The position numbers were made by a program, and so were the translations under genes. The notes under the pieces were generated by a model, which saw only the letters and a list, made by a program, of their open reading frames with translations, was not told the origin of the DNA and searched no databases. Below, in pieces: positions 18,678-27,721 of a stretch of DNA of 64,000 nt. Every line of letters starts with the position of its first letter. Positions within the stretch are counted from its first letter, which is position 1. Origin of the DNA: Labilithrix luteola (GTDB lineage Bacteria; Myxococcota_A; Polyangia; Polyangiales; Polyangiaceae); contig NZ_CP012333.1 of assembly GCF_001263205.1 (NCBI RefSeq), positions 10,335,501 to 10,399,500 on the forward strand, read 5' to 3'.

Positions 18678-19586
18678 TCATGGGAGCGGAAATGAGAGCC
18701 CGACGGCGGCGGATGGCAAAATCGCGCGAAATGCGACGAGATTCGACGCCGTAGGGGTGAGGCGGTAGCCGAGAACCGCCACGTCCAGGAAGAGCTCCGC
18801 CTCGAGCACGACCGGACCTACCGACCACCCCACACGCGGACCGAGCCCGGCCGTGAGCCACGCCAACGCACGCGCATCGCCTTCGACGGTTGGCAGGAAG
18901 ACGCCTGGCGAAAGCCTCCCACACCCGGTGAACGAGAAGGGCTCGCCTCGCGGGCGGCCGAGGCATCCATCGAACGCCAACGTGTACCAGCGATACGAGG
19001 CGTGCCCCACGTCGGCTGCCGAGTCGGCGCTCGACGCGAACCTCGCAGCACCGCGAAGCTCGAGCGTCTCTGTCGAGAACGCGAGCGTGACGCCTCCACC
19101 GACGGCGGCGGCGCCGACGCCGGTGAAGACGAGGCCATGTGCGCCGATCGCCAAGGGGCCTCGCGTCGGACGCGTCTTTATGGGGGCGACGTTTGCGTCG
19201 TTCGTCCTCTCGGGCACGGCGACGCCACTCGACGCGGGCGATGAAGACTTCTCGGCGGAGGACGCAGGCTCGGCGTCGAGCCAGGTGCCGGCAACGAGAC
19301 CGAACGCATCGCGGAGCTCGTCGCACGACGCCGCCACGAGCGTCCGTTCGTCGGCGCCCGAAGCCCCCTCGAAGCGGGCCTCACCGCGCAGTCGCTCGCC
19401 GACGGCGTCAACGGTCAGGCCGACATGGGCCTGCGCATCGTTTCGAACCTGAACCGTTCGGCTCGATGCACCAAGCACGGCCTCACGAAACGCCTCGAGC
19501 GAGCAGGCCTTCGACGCGGAGACGTCGATGTCGATCGCGACGACGACGCTATCGAGGTGCGCTTCCGCGACATCCAAAAGCAGCAC
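18678..19586 (-). CDS. hypothetical protein with C-terminal outer-membrane barrel-like domain
   Basis: A 302-residue frame starting at GTG 19586; an in-frame TAG lies only a few codons upstream. The N-terminal half (about 1-130) has alternating strands and a serine/alanine linker. The C-terminal half has amphipathic strands (G-L-V-F-T-G-V-G-A-A-A-V-G-G-G-V-T-L-A-F, V-L-E-A-E-L-F-L-D-V-A-V) ending in S-F-P-L-P, like an outer-membrane barrel. No signal peptide is visible at this start, so the true N-terminus may be lost or frameshifted. It leads the sigma-factor cluster. Confidence 0.55.
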   Translation of the reverse strand: MLLLDVAEAHLDSVVVAIDIDVSASKACSLEAFREAVLGASSRTVQVRNDAQAHVGLTVDAVGERLRGEARFEGASGADERTLVAASCDELRDAFGLVAGTWLDAEPASSAEKSSSPASSGVAVPERTNDANVAPIKTRPTRGPLAIGAHGLVFTGVGAAAVGGGVTLAFSTETLELRGAARFASSADSAADVGHASYRWYTLAFDGCLGRPRGEPFSFTGCGRLSPGVFLPTVEGDARALAWLTAGLGPRVGWSVGPVVLEAELFLDVAVLGYRLTPTASNLVAFRAILPSAAVGLSFPLP

Positions 19587-19732
19587 ACGCGACAGCTACC
19601 ATCCGACGTCACCCACGCCAATCTCGTGGCGACGGAATCCACACGCATCTCGTGGATGGTCGGACGAGCACCGCGCAGGCCCGGTTGCGACTCGACGCCG
19701 CAACCGGACGTGTTCGTCCCGCGACGTAAACC

Positions 19733-20875
19733 TCAGGGCGTGACGTTGGCCCAGTCGGCCGAGTCGCTCGTCTGCGAGGTCAGCCATGCGCTGAGCGTGG
19801 TGTTCGCCGCGCCGCTCGTGACGCCGAGGGTGCGAAGCATCGTGTGCTGCTTGCCTTTGACGACGAAGGCCTTGGCGTTGGGTGCGTTGTAGCGGCTCGA
19901 GACGATGCCGGTCAGCGCGGTCTGGAACGCCGCCCCGTCGAGGCCGTAGAACTGCGAGATAGTCCCATCCTGATCATAGGAGAGGAGCGAGAACCGGGAC
20001 TTCGGGTACGTCGTTGCGTAGTAGCTGATCGAAGCCGTGAGGTCGCTCTTGCACTCCGCGCAGCCCGGGGGGAGCGCGCCGAAGAGATCCCACGCGTCGG
20101 CCCAATCGGAGAGATAGCCGATCTGATCATTGGGGAACGGCGGCCCCGAGTCGTCGACGAGGTCGACGCGCACGGCCGAGCCGAAGGCCTTGGCCACGCG
20201 CCAGTAGTTCACCATCGTGCCGAAACCGCCCGCGCTCGAGCCGGTCACGAAGACACGCGACGCATCGGGAAACGTCGGCGCAATGCGGTTGAGGAAGGCC
20301 GCGACGTTGCGACGACCGAAGTGCTTCGTCTTGATGCCGCCGTAATCCTGCTCCTTGTCGCCCGCGTGGACGTCGCCGGTGCAGTACGGGATGTAGACGA
20401 TGCTGTCGTCTTTGAAGGGGTTCGTGGCCGACGTGCGGTCGAAGATCGTGTTGCCGTCGAACGATTTCTTCTCCGCGACGAACTCGTCCTTGCCGAAGCC
20501 GCTCTGGATGTACGTCGCCGTGCCGGCGCTGTAGCACGTGAGCTGGTTCCAGCAGGCGCCGCCGCCTTCGAAGAACAGCACGACGCGCTTGCTCGTGCCG
20601 ACGTTGATGCCGATGCCGGTCGGCTTGCCGTTCGCGCAGGAAGAATCGGGGAAGTCGACCCACGTCCACTGGTTGGCGACGCCCTCAGTGATCGGGGCGC
20701 CCGTGGCGTCACCCGGCACCGGAGCGGTGTCGCCGCCATCGTTGTCGTTTCCCGCATCCGTGCGATCCGACGACGTGCTGCTCGCATTGTCCGAGCTGCT
20801 GCACGCGGTCACGAAGACCGATGCCAGTGCGATTCCGATCACGAGACCCACGCGCGAGACGCGACGAACCAACAT
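19733..20875 (-). CDS. pectin acetylesterase-like lipoprotein (alpha/beta hydrolase)
   Basis: A 380-residue lipoprotein (signal ending V-F-V-T-A-C about residue 25, then a D/N/S-rich linker). The core matches the pectin acetylesterase/Notum family: L-F-F-E-G-G-G-A-C-W-N oxyanion region, Y-I-P-Y-C-T-G-D-V-H-A-G, catalytic Ser214 in G-S-S-A-G-G-F-G, an Asp in S-Y-D-Q-D and a His in G-K-Q-H-T-M-L. These enzymes remove acyl groups from sugars or proteins. Cell-surface location expected. Confidence 0.88.
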   Translation of the reverse strand: MLVRRVSRVGLVIGIALASVFVTACSSSDNASSTSSDRTDAGNDNDGGDTAPVPGDATGAPITEGVANQWTWVDFPDSSCANGKPTGIGINVGTSKRVVLFFEGGGACWNQLTCYSAGTATYIQSGFGKDEFVAEKKSFDGNTIFDRTSATNPFKDDSIVYIPYCTGDVHAGDKEQDYGGIKTKHFGRRNVAAFLNRIAPTFPDASRVFVTGSSAGGFGTMVNYWRVAKAFGSAVRVDLVDDSGPPFPNDQIGYLSDWADAWDLFGALPPGCAECKSDLTASISYYATTYPKSRFSLLSYDQDGTISQFYGLDGAAFQTALTGIVSSRYNAPNAKAFVVKGKQHTMLRTLGVTSGAANTTLSAWLTSQTSDSADWANVTP

Positions 20876-21005
20876 GGGTCATTCGATTAGGCTACGGCCG
20901 TGCATTTCACAACGGCGGCGACGTCTCAAGTCCGGCACGTGCGCGACAACGTACCGACACTGCGCACTCGTACGGACGCGTGACGCATCGCGTGGCTCAT
21001 CGTCC

Positions 21006-22871
21006 TCAGGGTCGAGCTACGGCATCGTGCGAGCAGCGCGCGATCATCCGGAGCGTTGCGTCACGACGTCCTCCGGCGGCCCCCTTGAAGGGATCGCTCG
21101 GCGATTCGATCTGTGCGCGGACCTTTCCGAGGGCCGTCGCGTCGTTCAGCGCGCACGCGGCGATGGCGCGCTGGCGGAGCGTCTCGCGTTTGATGCGTGC
21201 GAAAGGAAGCTCGTCGAGGCGCTCCCATACACCGTCGAGGACCTTGGCCCCGTCTTCGAAGAATCCGCGGCCGATCAGGTTTCTGCCGATGAGATAGCCG
21301 GCGAGCGCCGACGGCGCCTTCGCATTCCAGCTACCGAGCTCGACGCCCCCCAGGAAGATGTCGGGGCCTCGCTTCTCGTCCCCCAGCAAGAGCGCACGAA
21401 CCGACGGCCGGGCGGCCAGATGTCTCGCCCCGTAGGCCTTCACTTCGAGGGTGCGCGCGCCGTCTTCGTCGAGCGAGCGCGCGGCCAGGCCTTCGTAACG
21501 CTTCGCGGCCTGCTCGTAGTTGCCGTCGATGAAGTCGGCATCGGCCAGCGCTTCCTCGGCGCGATCGCGGTAGGTGCGAGGAACCTTGTCGCTCTTGGTC
21601 ATTGCGAGGAGGTCGGCTTCACCCGCCGCCCGATCCCCGTGTCGGCGCTGGACGACCGCGACCGATTGCTGCGATGCAAAGTCGGAGGCGTCCTTCGCGA
21701 GGACCTCGCGGTAGAGGCGAATCGCTTCTTCGAAGCGCTGCGTGTCTCGGCACACGTCGGCTTCGTGCCGGAGAGCATCGACGAGGTGCGGGCACTTTCG
21801 ACCGAAGATCCCAGGGCGGGCGAACTTCGCTTTGGCGAAGCTCTCCGCCTCCTCGGGGAGCGGCACGGTCGCGAGGTATTCGCGAAACGCGCGGTCGAGG
21901 GTGGGCCAGTCCTTCCCGGTGAGGGCCGTGAGATCGCCGCCGCCGTACCACTGCCGGACGGTCGCCATTCCTTCGGTCTTCGCGAGCCACTCGATGAACG
22001 CGCCGGCGAGCGTGTAGCTCTTCGCCGAGGCATCGCCGAGGAAGCCGAGCGAGAAGACGCGGCCCATGTTCGGCAGCAGCCCGAGCTGCATCATGGCCCG
22101 CCCCCATTGCGCGTCGCTCAGGTCTTCGTCGTCGGGCGAGGCGGCGACGGCGATGCCTTCGATGAGGCCCGGGTTCGGCAAGAAACCACCAAGATCGCCG
22201 GCGATGCGGAATGGACCGCGACCGAACGTTCCGGCCACGACGTGCGCGAGCTCGTGGCCGAGCACCGGATGCGGATACCCGCCGAGCTGCAGGTACACCT
22301 CTTCGCGCCACGGCTTCGCGATGTACGTGTGCGCGGCGCCCATGAGCCGCTTCTTGTCCTCGGCGTCGCGGAAAAAGAAGGCCCGCACGCGCGCCGGCCC
22401 CGGCACGCCGAGGGCCATCGAGACGGCCGCGAGCTGCTCGTCGCAATCTTTCACGAGCAGCCTCGCCTCTTGCTCACGCGTGGTCGCGGGATAGACGACA
22501 TCGCATCGCTCTCCGTGCTTCTCCGCACCGAGATCCGTGGCGATGGAGGCGGCCGTGCTGAAGTGTCCGAGCTTCGTGCCGAAGAGCACGTTCCCCGCGC
22601 TCGCCAGCGTGGCAAGGAGCGCGAGCGATGCGAGCGCGCGCGTCCTCGTGGTTCGAAGGTCGAGCACGAGGCCGAAGGGTTTGTCGTCACGACGCTCGAG
22701 CACCGAGGCCCACAGCGCCGCTGCACAGATCGTCGCGAACGAGCCAAGCCGGTAGGTCAACATCGCCGGGCCGGGCTCGATCACCGTGTCGTAGAGCGTG
22801 CCGCTGAAGTAGCCGACGAACGGATCGAACGCGAAGATCATCGGCGACGAGAAGAATCGCCAAAGGCTCAC
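21006..22871 (-). CDS. HExxH metallopeptidase with TPR tail (probable C-terminal part of a frameshifted gene)
   Basis: A 621-residue protein from GTG 22871. Two or three N-terminal membrane helices are followed by a gluzincin-like domain with H206-E-L-A-H210 and a downstream L-I-E-G-I-A-V glutamate, then TPR-like helices to the end. This resembles the peptidase MA family. Its GTG overlaps the stop of the upstream frame (GTGA), but the sequence just before the GTG (G-P-L-A-G-V-V-V-S-L-W-R-F-F) continues the upstream membrane protein smoothly, and the joined span is one base short of 802 codons. Confidence 0.75.
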   Translation of the reverse strand: MSLWRFFSSPMIFAFDPFVGYFSGTLYDTVIEPGPAMLTYRLGSFATICAAALWASVLERRDDKPFGLVLDLRTTRTRALASLALLATLASAGNVLFGTKLGHFSTAASIATDLGAEKHGERCDVVYPATTREQEARLLVKDCDEQLAAVSMALGVPGPARVRAFFFRDAEDKKRLMGAAHTYIAKPWREEVYLQLGGYPHPVLGHELAHVVAGTFGRGPFRIAGDLGGFLPNPGLIEGIAVAASPDDEDLSDAQWGRAMMQLGLLPNMGRVFSLGFLGDASAKSYTLAGAFIEWLAKTEGMATVRQWYGGGDLTALTGKDWPTLDRAFREYLATVPLPEEAESFAKAKFARPGIFGRKCPHLVDALRHEADVCRDTQRFEEAIRLYREVLAKDASDFASQQSVAVVQRRHGDRAAGEADLLAMTKSDKVPRTYRDRAEEALADADFIDGNYEQAAKRYEGLAARSLDEDGARTLEVKAYGARHLAARPSVRALLLGDEKRGPDIFLGGVELGSWNAKAPSALAGYLIGRNLIGRGFFEDGAKVLDGVWERLDELPFARIKRETLRQRAIAACALNDATALGKVRAQIESPSDPFKGAAGGRRDATLRMIARCSHDAVARP

Positions 22872-23410
22872 GACGACGCCGGCGAGCGGCCCCCGAGCGA
22901 GAGAAGGACGGAGAGAACCTTGCGACGACGACGACGCGTCACGTGCCCACGGCGGACGAGGGCGCTGACGAGCTCACCGACGAACGCACCCCAAACGCCG
23001 CCGACGATCGCGCCAAGCCCGGCGTTGAGCGCGAAGTAGAGGAGCGCGCCCCAGAGCTCGCAGATCCCGACGCGCGCGGCGTGGAACAGCGCCGTCAGTA
23101 GCGAAAGCCCGGCGTAAACGATGCCAGCGAGGACACCGCGTCCGACGGACTGGAGCGGTGTTCGGCTCTCGTCGCGCGAGCCCGAGGCATCGAGCGCCGT
23201 CGCGATTGCTGCCGCGCTTGGTGCCACGAGGCCCGTGGCAAGCGAGTGCTCGTAGCCCGGGCCTCCGAAGAGCGGCAGGAATCCGATGCCGCCCATCGCG
23301 ACGACGACGACCGCCGCGCCGAACGCGTACGGTCGTACGTCACCACGTAGCCAGCGCCTCGATCGCCCGAACTTCGACGACGCTCCCGTTCCGTCGGGCG
23401 ACGAACTCAC
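22868..23410 (-). CDS. membrane protein (probable N-terminal part of the HExxH peptidase gene)
   Basis: A 180-residue protein with three to four transmembrane segments (F-G-A-A-V-V-V-V-A-M-G-G, V-L-A-G-I-V-Y-A-G-L, L-N-A-G-L-G-A-I-V-G-G). It starts 11 bp after the lon stop codon, so it is in the lon operon. It ends in an abrupt G-G-R-S-P-A-S-S right after a run of five G; one extra G would give L-G-G-P-L-A-G-V-V-V-S and join it to the next frame. Confidence 0.7.
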   Translation of the reverse strand: MSSSPDGTGASSKFGRSRRWLRGDVRPYAFGAAVVVVAMGGIGFLPLFGGPGYEHSLATGLVAPSAAAIATALDASGSRDESRTPLQSVGRGVLAGIVYAGLSLLTALFHAARVGICELWGALLYFALNAGLGAIVGGVWGAFVGELVSALVRRGHVTRRRRRKVLSVLLSLGGRSPASS

Positions 23411-23421
23411 ACGCGACTCGT

Positions 23422-25803
23422 TCAGGGGTCCGAAGGCTGCGCCGGCGGAGGCTCAGGAGCGGGGGGCGCAGGCGGCGTCTCTTCGAGGACGATGGGAAGG
23501 ACCTCGTCGACGCGCTTGATGAGGTGGACCTTCATGTGGTCGAGAACGTCCTTCGGGACTTCCTCGAGGTCCTTCTCGTTGCGGCTCGGCACGAGCACTT
23601 CCTTGATGCCCGCGCGGTGTGCCGCGAGGAGCTTCTCCTTGATGCCGCCGACAGGGAGTACGGCGCCGCGGAGCGAGATCTCGCCCGTCATCGCCACTTC
23701 CTTACGGACCGCGGCTTGGAGAAGGAGCGAAGCGACGGCCGAATACATCGTCACGCCGGCCGAGGGTCCGTCCTTCGGGGTTCCGCCCTTCGGGACGTGG
23801 AGGTGCAGATCGATCGTCTTGAGGAACTCGGGATCGAGCCCGAGCTGCGCGGCGTGGCTGCGGACGAACGACATCGCCGCGGCGGCCGACTCCTTCATGA
23901 CGGACTTCAGGTTGCCCGTGATGACGATCTCCCCTCGCCCCGGCATCTTCGATGCCTCGATGAAGAGGATGTCACCGCCCGAGGGCGTCCACGCGAGGCC
24001 CGTCGCGACGCCCGGCGAGCTGGTGCGCTCGGCGAGCTCCGGCGTGTACTTCGGAGGACCGAGGACGATCTCGGCGAACTCCGAGTTGCACGTGAGGCGA
24101 ACGTCTTCGCCTTCGGCGAGGCGCATGGCCACGTGACGACACACCGCGCCGATCTCGCGCTCGAGACCACGAACGCCCGCTTCACGGGTGTAGCTCTCGA
24201 TGATCGTCTCGAACCCCGAGTCTTCGAAGGTGAGGCGTTCGTCGGTGAGGCCGTGCGAGGAGAGCGCCTTCGGGGCGAGGAACTCCTTCGCGATCATCTT
24301 CTTTTCCGCGCGCGTGTAGCCCGGAACTTCGATGACCTCGAGGCGGTCCCAGAGCGGGCCCGGGATCGTCTCGGCGTTGTTCGCGGTGGCGAGGAAGGTG
24401 ATCTGCGAGAGATCGAACGGCGTGTCGATGTAGTGATCCTGGAAGGTGCCGTTCTGCGCGGGGTCGAGGACCTCGAGCAGCGCGGCAGCCGGATCGCCCA
24501 TCATGTCGACACCGAGCTTGTCGATCTCGTCGAGGACGAAGACCGGGTTCTTCACACTGACCTTCTTGAGGCCCTGGATGATTCGACCCGGGAGCGCGCC
24601 GACGTACGTGCGGCGGTGACCGCGGATCTCGGCCTCGTCACGCACGCCGCCGAGCGCGATGCGGTGGTAGCGGCGACCCATGGAGCGCGCGATCGAGCGG
24701 CCGAGCGAGGTCTTGCCGACGCCGGGCGGTCCGATGAAGCAGAGGATCGGGCCCTTCTTGTCCGCGCGAAGCTTGCGCACGGCGATGTACTCGACGATGC
24801 GCTTCTTCACCTTCTCGAGACCGAAGTGATCTTCGTCGAGGCAGCGGCGCACGTCGGCGGGGTCGAGCAGGTCCTTCGTGGTCTTGTTCCACGGCAGGTC
24901 GGCGAGCCACTCGAGGTACGTGCGCGTGACGTTGTACTCGGCCGACTGCTGCTGCATGCCGGCGAGACGCGAGAGCTGCTTCTTCGCGATCTTCATCGCG
25001 TCTTCGGGCAGCTGCGCCAGACGAATGCGGTCGCGAAGCTCCTCGACGTCGTCCTCGTCGGTCTCGCCGAGCTCCTCGCGAATGCTCTTCATCTGCTGGC
25101 GCAGAATGAGCTCGCGCTGGTTCTTGCCCTCGTCGGCGACCATGCTCGAGATCTCCTTCTTCACGCGGAGAAGCTCGAGCTGCTTGGTCACGAGAGCGAG
25201 CACGATGCGAACGCGCTCCTTCACGTCGAAGGTGGCGAGTACCTTCTGCTTGTCGGCCACGCCCACGCTGTCGATCGTGAGGTTCGACGCGATGAGGTCG
25301 GCGAGGGCGCCGCTCTCCCGGACGTTCTCGAGAATGCCACTCGTCTCCTTGGGGAGATTCGGCATGAGGTTGAGGAGCTCGCGTGTTCCGTCGCGGAGCT
25401 GCGCGCCGAGGTCGTCGAGCTCCGCATCGCGCTCGAGGTCTTCGGCGATGCGCCGAACCTTGGCACGCATGTAGGGCTCGAGGCCGACTTTGCCGGCCAA
25501 GCGCAGGCGCGAGAGGCCGTGGAGCACCACCGAGTAGTTCGACGGTCCGAGGCGGATGACCTTCACGACGCGGGCGACCGTGCCCACGTCGTAAATCTCC
25601 TCGAAGCCGGGCTCGTCCACGTCGGCGTCGCGCTGGCTGACGATGCCGACGACGGCGCGGTCTTGGCCCAGCAGATCCTCGACGAGGCGCACACTGCGGG
25701 CACGGCCGACGTTGATCGGCACCACGCTCGCAGGGAACACGACGCTGTTGCGAAGCGGGAGAATCGGAAGAGTTTCGAGATCGGAGCGCGGATCCTGGGT
25801 CAC
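23422..25803 (-). CDS. lon: ATP-dependent protease Lon
   Basis: A 793-residue protein of full Lon length. It has an N-terminal substrate-binding LON domain (L-P-I-L-P-L-R-N-S-V-V-F-P at residues 12-24), a coiled helical linker, an AAA+ domain with Walker A G-P-P-G-V-G-K364-T, and a C-terminal protease domain with catalytic Ser681 in D-G-P-S-A-G-V and Lys724 in K-E-K-L-L-A-A. It degrades misfolded and regulatory proteins in the cytoplasm. An acidic/proline-rich short tail follows. First gene of an operon with the two downstream frames. Confidence 0.97.
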   Translation of the reverse strand: MTQDPRSDLETLPILPLRNSVVFPASVVPINVGRARSVRLVEDLLGQDRAVVGIVSQRDADVDEPGFEEIYDVGTVARVVKVIRLGPSNYSVVLHGLSRLRLAGKVGLEPYMRAKVRRIAEDLERDAELDDLGAQLRDGTRELLNLMPNLPKETSGILENVRESGALADLIASNLTIDSVGVADKQKVLATFDVKERVRIVLALVTKQLELLRVKKEISSMVADEGKNQRELILRQQMKSIREELGETDEDDVEELRDRIRLAQLPEDAMKIAKKQLSRLAGMQQQSAEYNVTRTYLEWLADLPWNKTTKDLLDPADVRRCLDEDHFGLEKVKKRIVEYIAVRKLRADKKGPILCFIGPPGVGKTSLGRSIARSMGRRYHRIALGGVRDEAEIRGHRRTYVGALPGRIIQGLKKVSVKNPVFVLDEIDKLGVDMMGDPAAALLEVLDPAQNGTFQDHYIDTPFDLSQITFLATANNAETIPGPLWDRLEVIEVPGYTRAEKKMIAKEFLAPKALSSHGLTDERLTFEDSGFETIIESYTREAGVRGLEREIGAVCRHVAMRLAEGEDVRLTCNSEFAEIVLGPPKYTPELAERTSSPGVATGLAWTPSGGDILFIEASKMPGRGEIVITGNLKSVMKESAAAAMSFVRSHAAQLGLDPEFLKTIDLHLHVPKGGTPKDGPSAGVTMYSAVASLLLQAAVRKEVAMTGEISLRGAVLPVGGIKEKLLAAHRAGIKEVLVPSRNEKDLEEVPKDVLDHMKVHLIKRVDEVLPIVLEETPPAPPAPEPPPAQPSDP

Positions 25804-25949
25804 GATCGTCCTCTATAGTTCAAGAGCCAAGGTACCGCGGATGATTCCCTCCGCGCGGAAAAACGAAGTCTCGGCGGCTTGGACGTCGCGCACGCACGCG
25901 CCCGCGGTCCTCGCTCCTTGGCCTGGAGCGTGGTAGTCCTCCGTCCCGT

Positions 25950-26624
25950 ATGTCCGCCATGAGCTGGAAGGCCGCATTGGGCATTGCCCTCGCGTGCGCT
26001 GCATGTGCAGCATGCGGGCCTCCCAGAGCGGAGGATCCGCAGTCCGTGCTGCGCTCGTATTCCGTTGCGCTTCAAGAGGGCCGCGCCGACGACGCGTACC
26101 GCATGCTCAGCGAAGAGGCTCGCCGCGGGATCTCGCTCGAAGCGTTCCGTCGGATGGTCAAGGACAACCCCGCCGAGGTGCAGGAGATCGCCCGAGCCCT
26201 TGCGCGGCCGACCGCCACACCCGTCGTGACGGCCACGGTGACGAGCTCGAACGGCCAGGAGCTTCAGCTCGTGCTCGAGAACGGTCGCTGGAAGGTCGAA
26301 GCCACGGCGATCGATCTCTACGCGCAGGACACGCCGCGTCACGCCATCCAAGGCTTCATCCGAGCGGTGGAGCGAAAGCGTTACGACATCGTCCTCAAGT
26401 ACGTTCCCGATTCGCACAAAGAGGGGCTCGACGCGGCCAAGCTCAAGGCGGCCTGGGAGGGCAACGACAAGGACGAGATTCAGCAGGTCATCGCCGGCCT
26501 CAAGCAGGCCCTGCCGAGCAGCTCGCCCGAAGAAACCGGGGACCGGGCGACCATGGCTTACGGTGACCGGACGATTCAGCTCGTCCGTGAGCGCGGACTG
26601 TGGAAGATCGAGGATTTCGACTGA
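25950..26624 (+). CDS. lipoprotein with NTF2-like (DUF4878-type) domains
   Basis: A 224-residue lipoprotein (C-A-A-C-A-A-C-G lipobox about residue 20). Two similar halves each begin with a helix followed by a W-K-V-E or W-K-I-E strand (S-V-L-R-S-Y-S-V-A-L-Q-E-G-R to N-G-R-W-K-V-E-A; A-I-Q-G-F-I-R-A-V-E-R-K-R to R-G-L-W-K-I-E-D-F), the pattern of NTF2-like domains. Envelope-localised; ligand unknown. Divergent from lon. Confidence 0.75.
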   Translation: MSAMSWKAALGIALACAACAACGPPRAEDPQSVLRSYSVALQEGRADDAYRMLSEEARRGISLEAFRRMVKDNPAEVQEIARALARPTATPVVTATVTSSNGQELQLVLENGRWKVEATAIDLYAQDTPRHAIQGFIRAVERKRYDIVLKYVPDSHKEGLDAAKLKAAWEGNDKDEIQQVIAGLKQALPSSSPEETGDRATMAYGDRTIQLVRERGLWKIEDFD

Positions 26625-26835
26625 GCGCCAGCGTTCGGCACCTTCACGAATTCCACGTAGCCCTGCATTCTGTCGGCACGCTTGGTAACTCGGCTTCAGG
26701 CCCGCATTTTCGGGATCCGGCCTAGTCCCGAAGCGACGCCCCCCGCGCGCCCCCTGCATTTTGGGGCCACAACACGAAAGTATTGATTCGACGCTGGCTG
26801 GCCCCCGTCCAACCGCTACCCCTCTGGAGAGCCTG

Positions 26836-27618
26836 ATGCGAAAGCTTTTCGTTCCCTTTGCCTTCCTCGCTGGAACCACTGCCCTCGCGTGCAGCATCCA
26901 GGTTGGCACCAACAAGCCGGCCAACCAGCCGGCGCAGCAAGCTGCCGCCACGCCGTCGACCGTTGCGCCCAAGACCTCGCCGGCGCCCGTCCCCACCCCG
27001 AAGGTCACCGGAACGCCGATTGGCGCTCTCCGCTTCCGCCGTCCCGGCGTGACACCCACCCTGCCGTCGGGTACGGCAACGGCCCCCGCCGGTTCGGCGA
27101 CGGTTCCGACCACGCCCGGCACGCCCGCCATCATGACCGGGACCAACGCGTTCGGTTCGGGCACGGCCGATATGAACGGCTTCGCCGGCTACGTCTTCCC
27201 GCTCCCCGCCGGCCACACCAAGCTCCCCGACCTGACCACGATGCAGCCGACCGGCGTGCTCTTCGCGCAGACGCTGAACGTCACCCAGCGCGCGATGACC
27301 GGCGGCTTCCCCGGCATCGACGCCACCCGCAACGAGAACTTCGCCATCCACTGGGAGGCGCCGCTCGTCGTCGACAACGAGGCGGACTACACGTTCCGCA
27401 TCTCGTCGGACGACGGCTCGATCCTGAAGATCGACGGCATGACGATCGTCGACAACGACGGCAACCATGCGCTCGCCGAGAAGAGCGGCCCCGTTCACCT
27501 CGTGAAGGGCACGCACGCGATCACGGTCGACTACTTCCAGACGACCGGCAACGTCGCGCTGCAACTCTTCTGCAAGCGCGGTACGGAAGCCGAGATCGTC
27601 TGCCCGACCAAGCTCTGA
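26836..27618 (+). CDS. PA14-domain lipoprotein
   Basis: A 260-residue protein starting at the ATG 26836 behind GGAGAG. The signal peptide has lipobox T-A-L-A-C. A threonine/proline/alanine-rich linker (about 25-115) leads to a PA14-like domain with D-N-E-A-D-Y-T-F-R-I-S-S-D-D-G-S and K-G-T-H-A-I-T-V-D-Y-F. PA14 domains bind carbohydrates, so a surface adhesin or glycan-binding role is likely. Two C-terminal cysteines may form a disulfide. Confidence 0.82.
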   Translation: MRKLFVPFAFLAGTTALACSIQVGTNKPANQPAQQAAATPSTVAPKTSPAPVPTPKVTGTPIGALRFRRPGVTPTLPSGTATAPAGSATVPTTPGTPAIMTGTNAFGSGTADMNGFAGYVFPLPAGHTKLPDLTTMQPTGVLFAQTLNVTQRAMTGGFPGIDATRNENFAIHWEAPLVVDNEADYTFRISSDDGSILKIDGMTIVDNDGNHALAEKSGPVHLVKGTHAITVDYFQTTGNVALQLFCKRGTEAEIVCPTKL

Positions 27619-27647
27619 TTCGCTTCGAAGCCCGGCTCTGACGAGGA

Positions 27648-27669
27648 GATGGCGGACTATTCCGCCATC
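27648..27669. terminator. hairpin between convergent genes
   Basis: A perfect 9-bp stem GATGGCGGA / TCCGCCATC with loop CTAT, followed by TTGTTG. It sits midway between the convergent PA14 lipoprotein and nucleotidyltransferase genes, so it can terminate both transcripts. Confidence 0.7.
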
Positions 27670-27721
27670 TTGTTGATGTCCCCCAAGACTGGCGGGTTCA
27701 TCCCGCCATCTTGTTGATGTC
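27662..27721. repeat. 19-bp direct repeat duplicating the end of a gene
   Basis: The 19-bp sequence CCGCCATCTTGTTGATGTC occurs at 27662-27680 and 27703-27721, 41 bp apart. The right copy encodes the last codons (D-I-N-K-M-A) of the nucleotidyltransferase; the left copy supplies one arm of the terminator hairpin. Confidence 0.85.

Noticed and set aside
20538..25818. Very long plus-strand frames (up to about 880 residues) across the lon and peptidase region
   Set aside because: They are opposite-strand shadows of lon and the peptidase gene; composition is arginine/histidine-rich with no motifs, while the minus-strand frames carry clear active sites.
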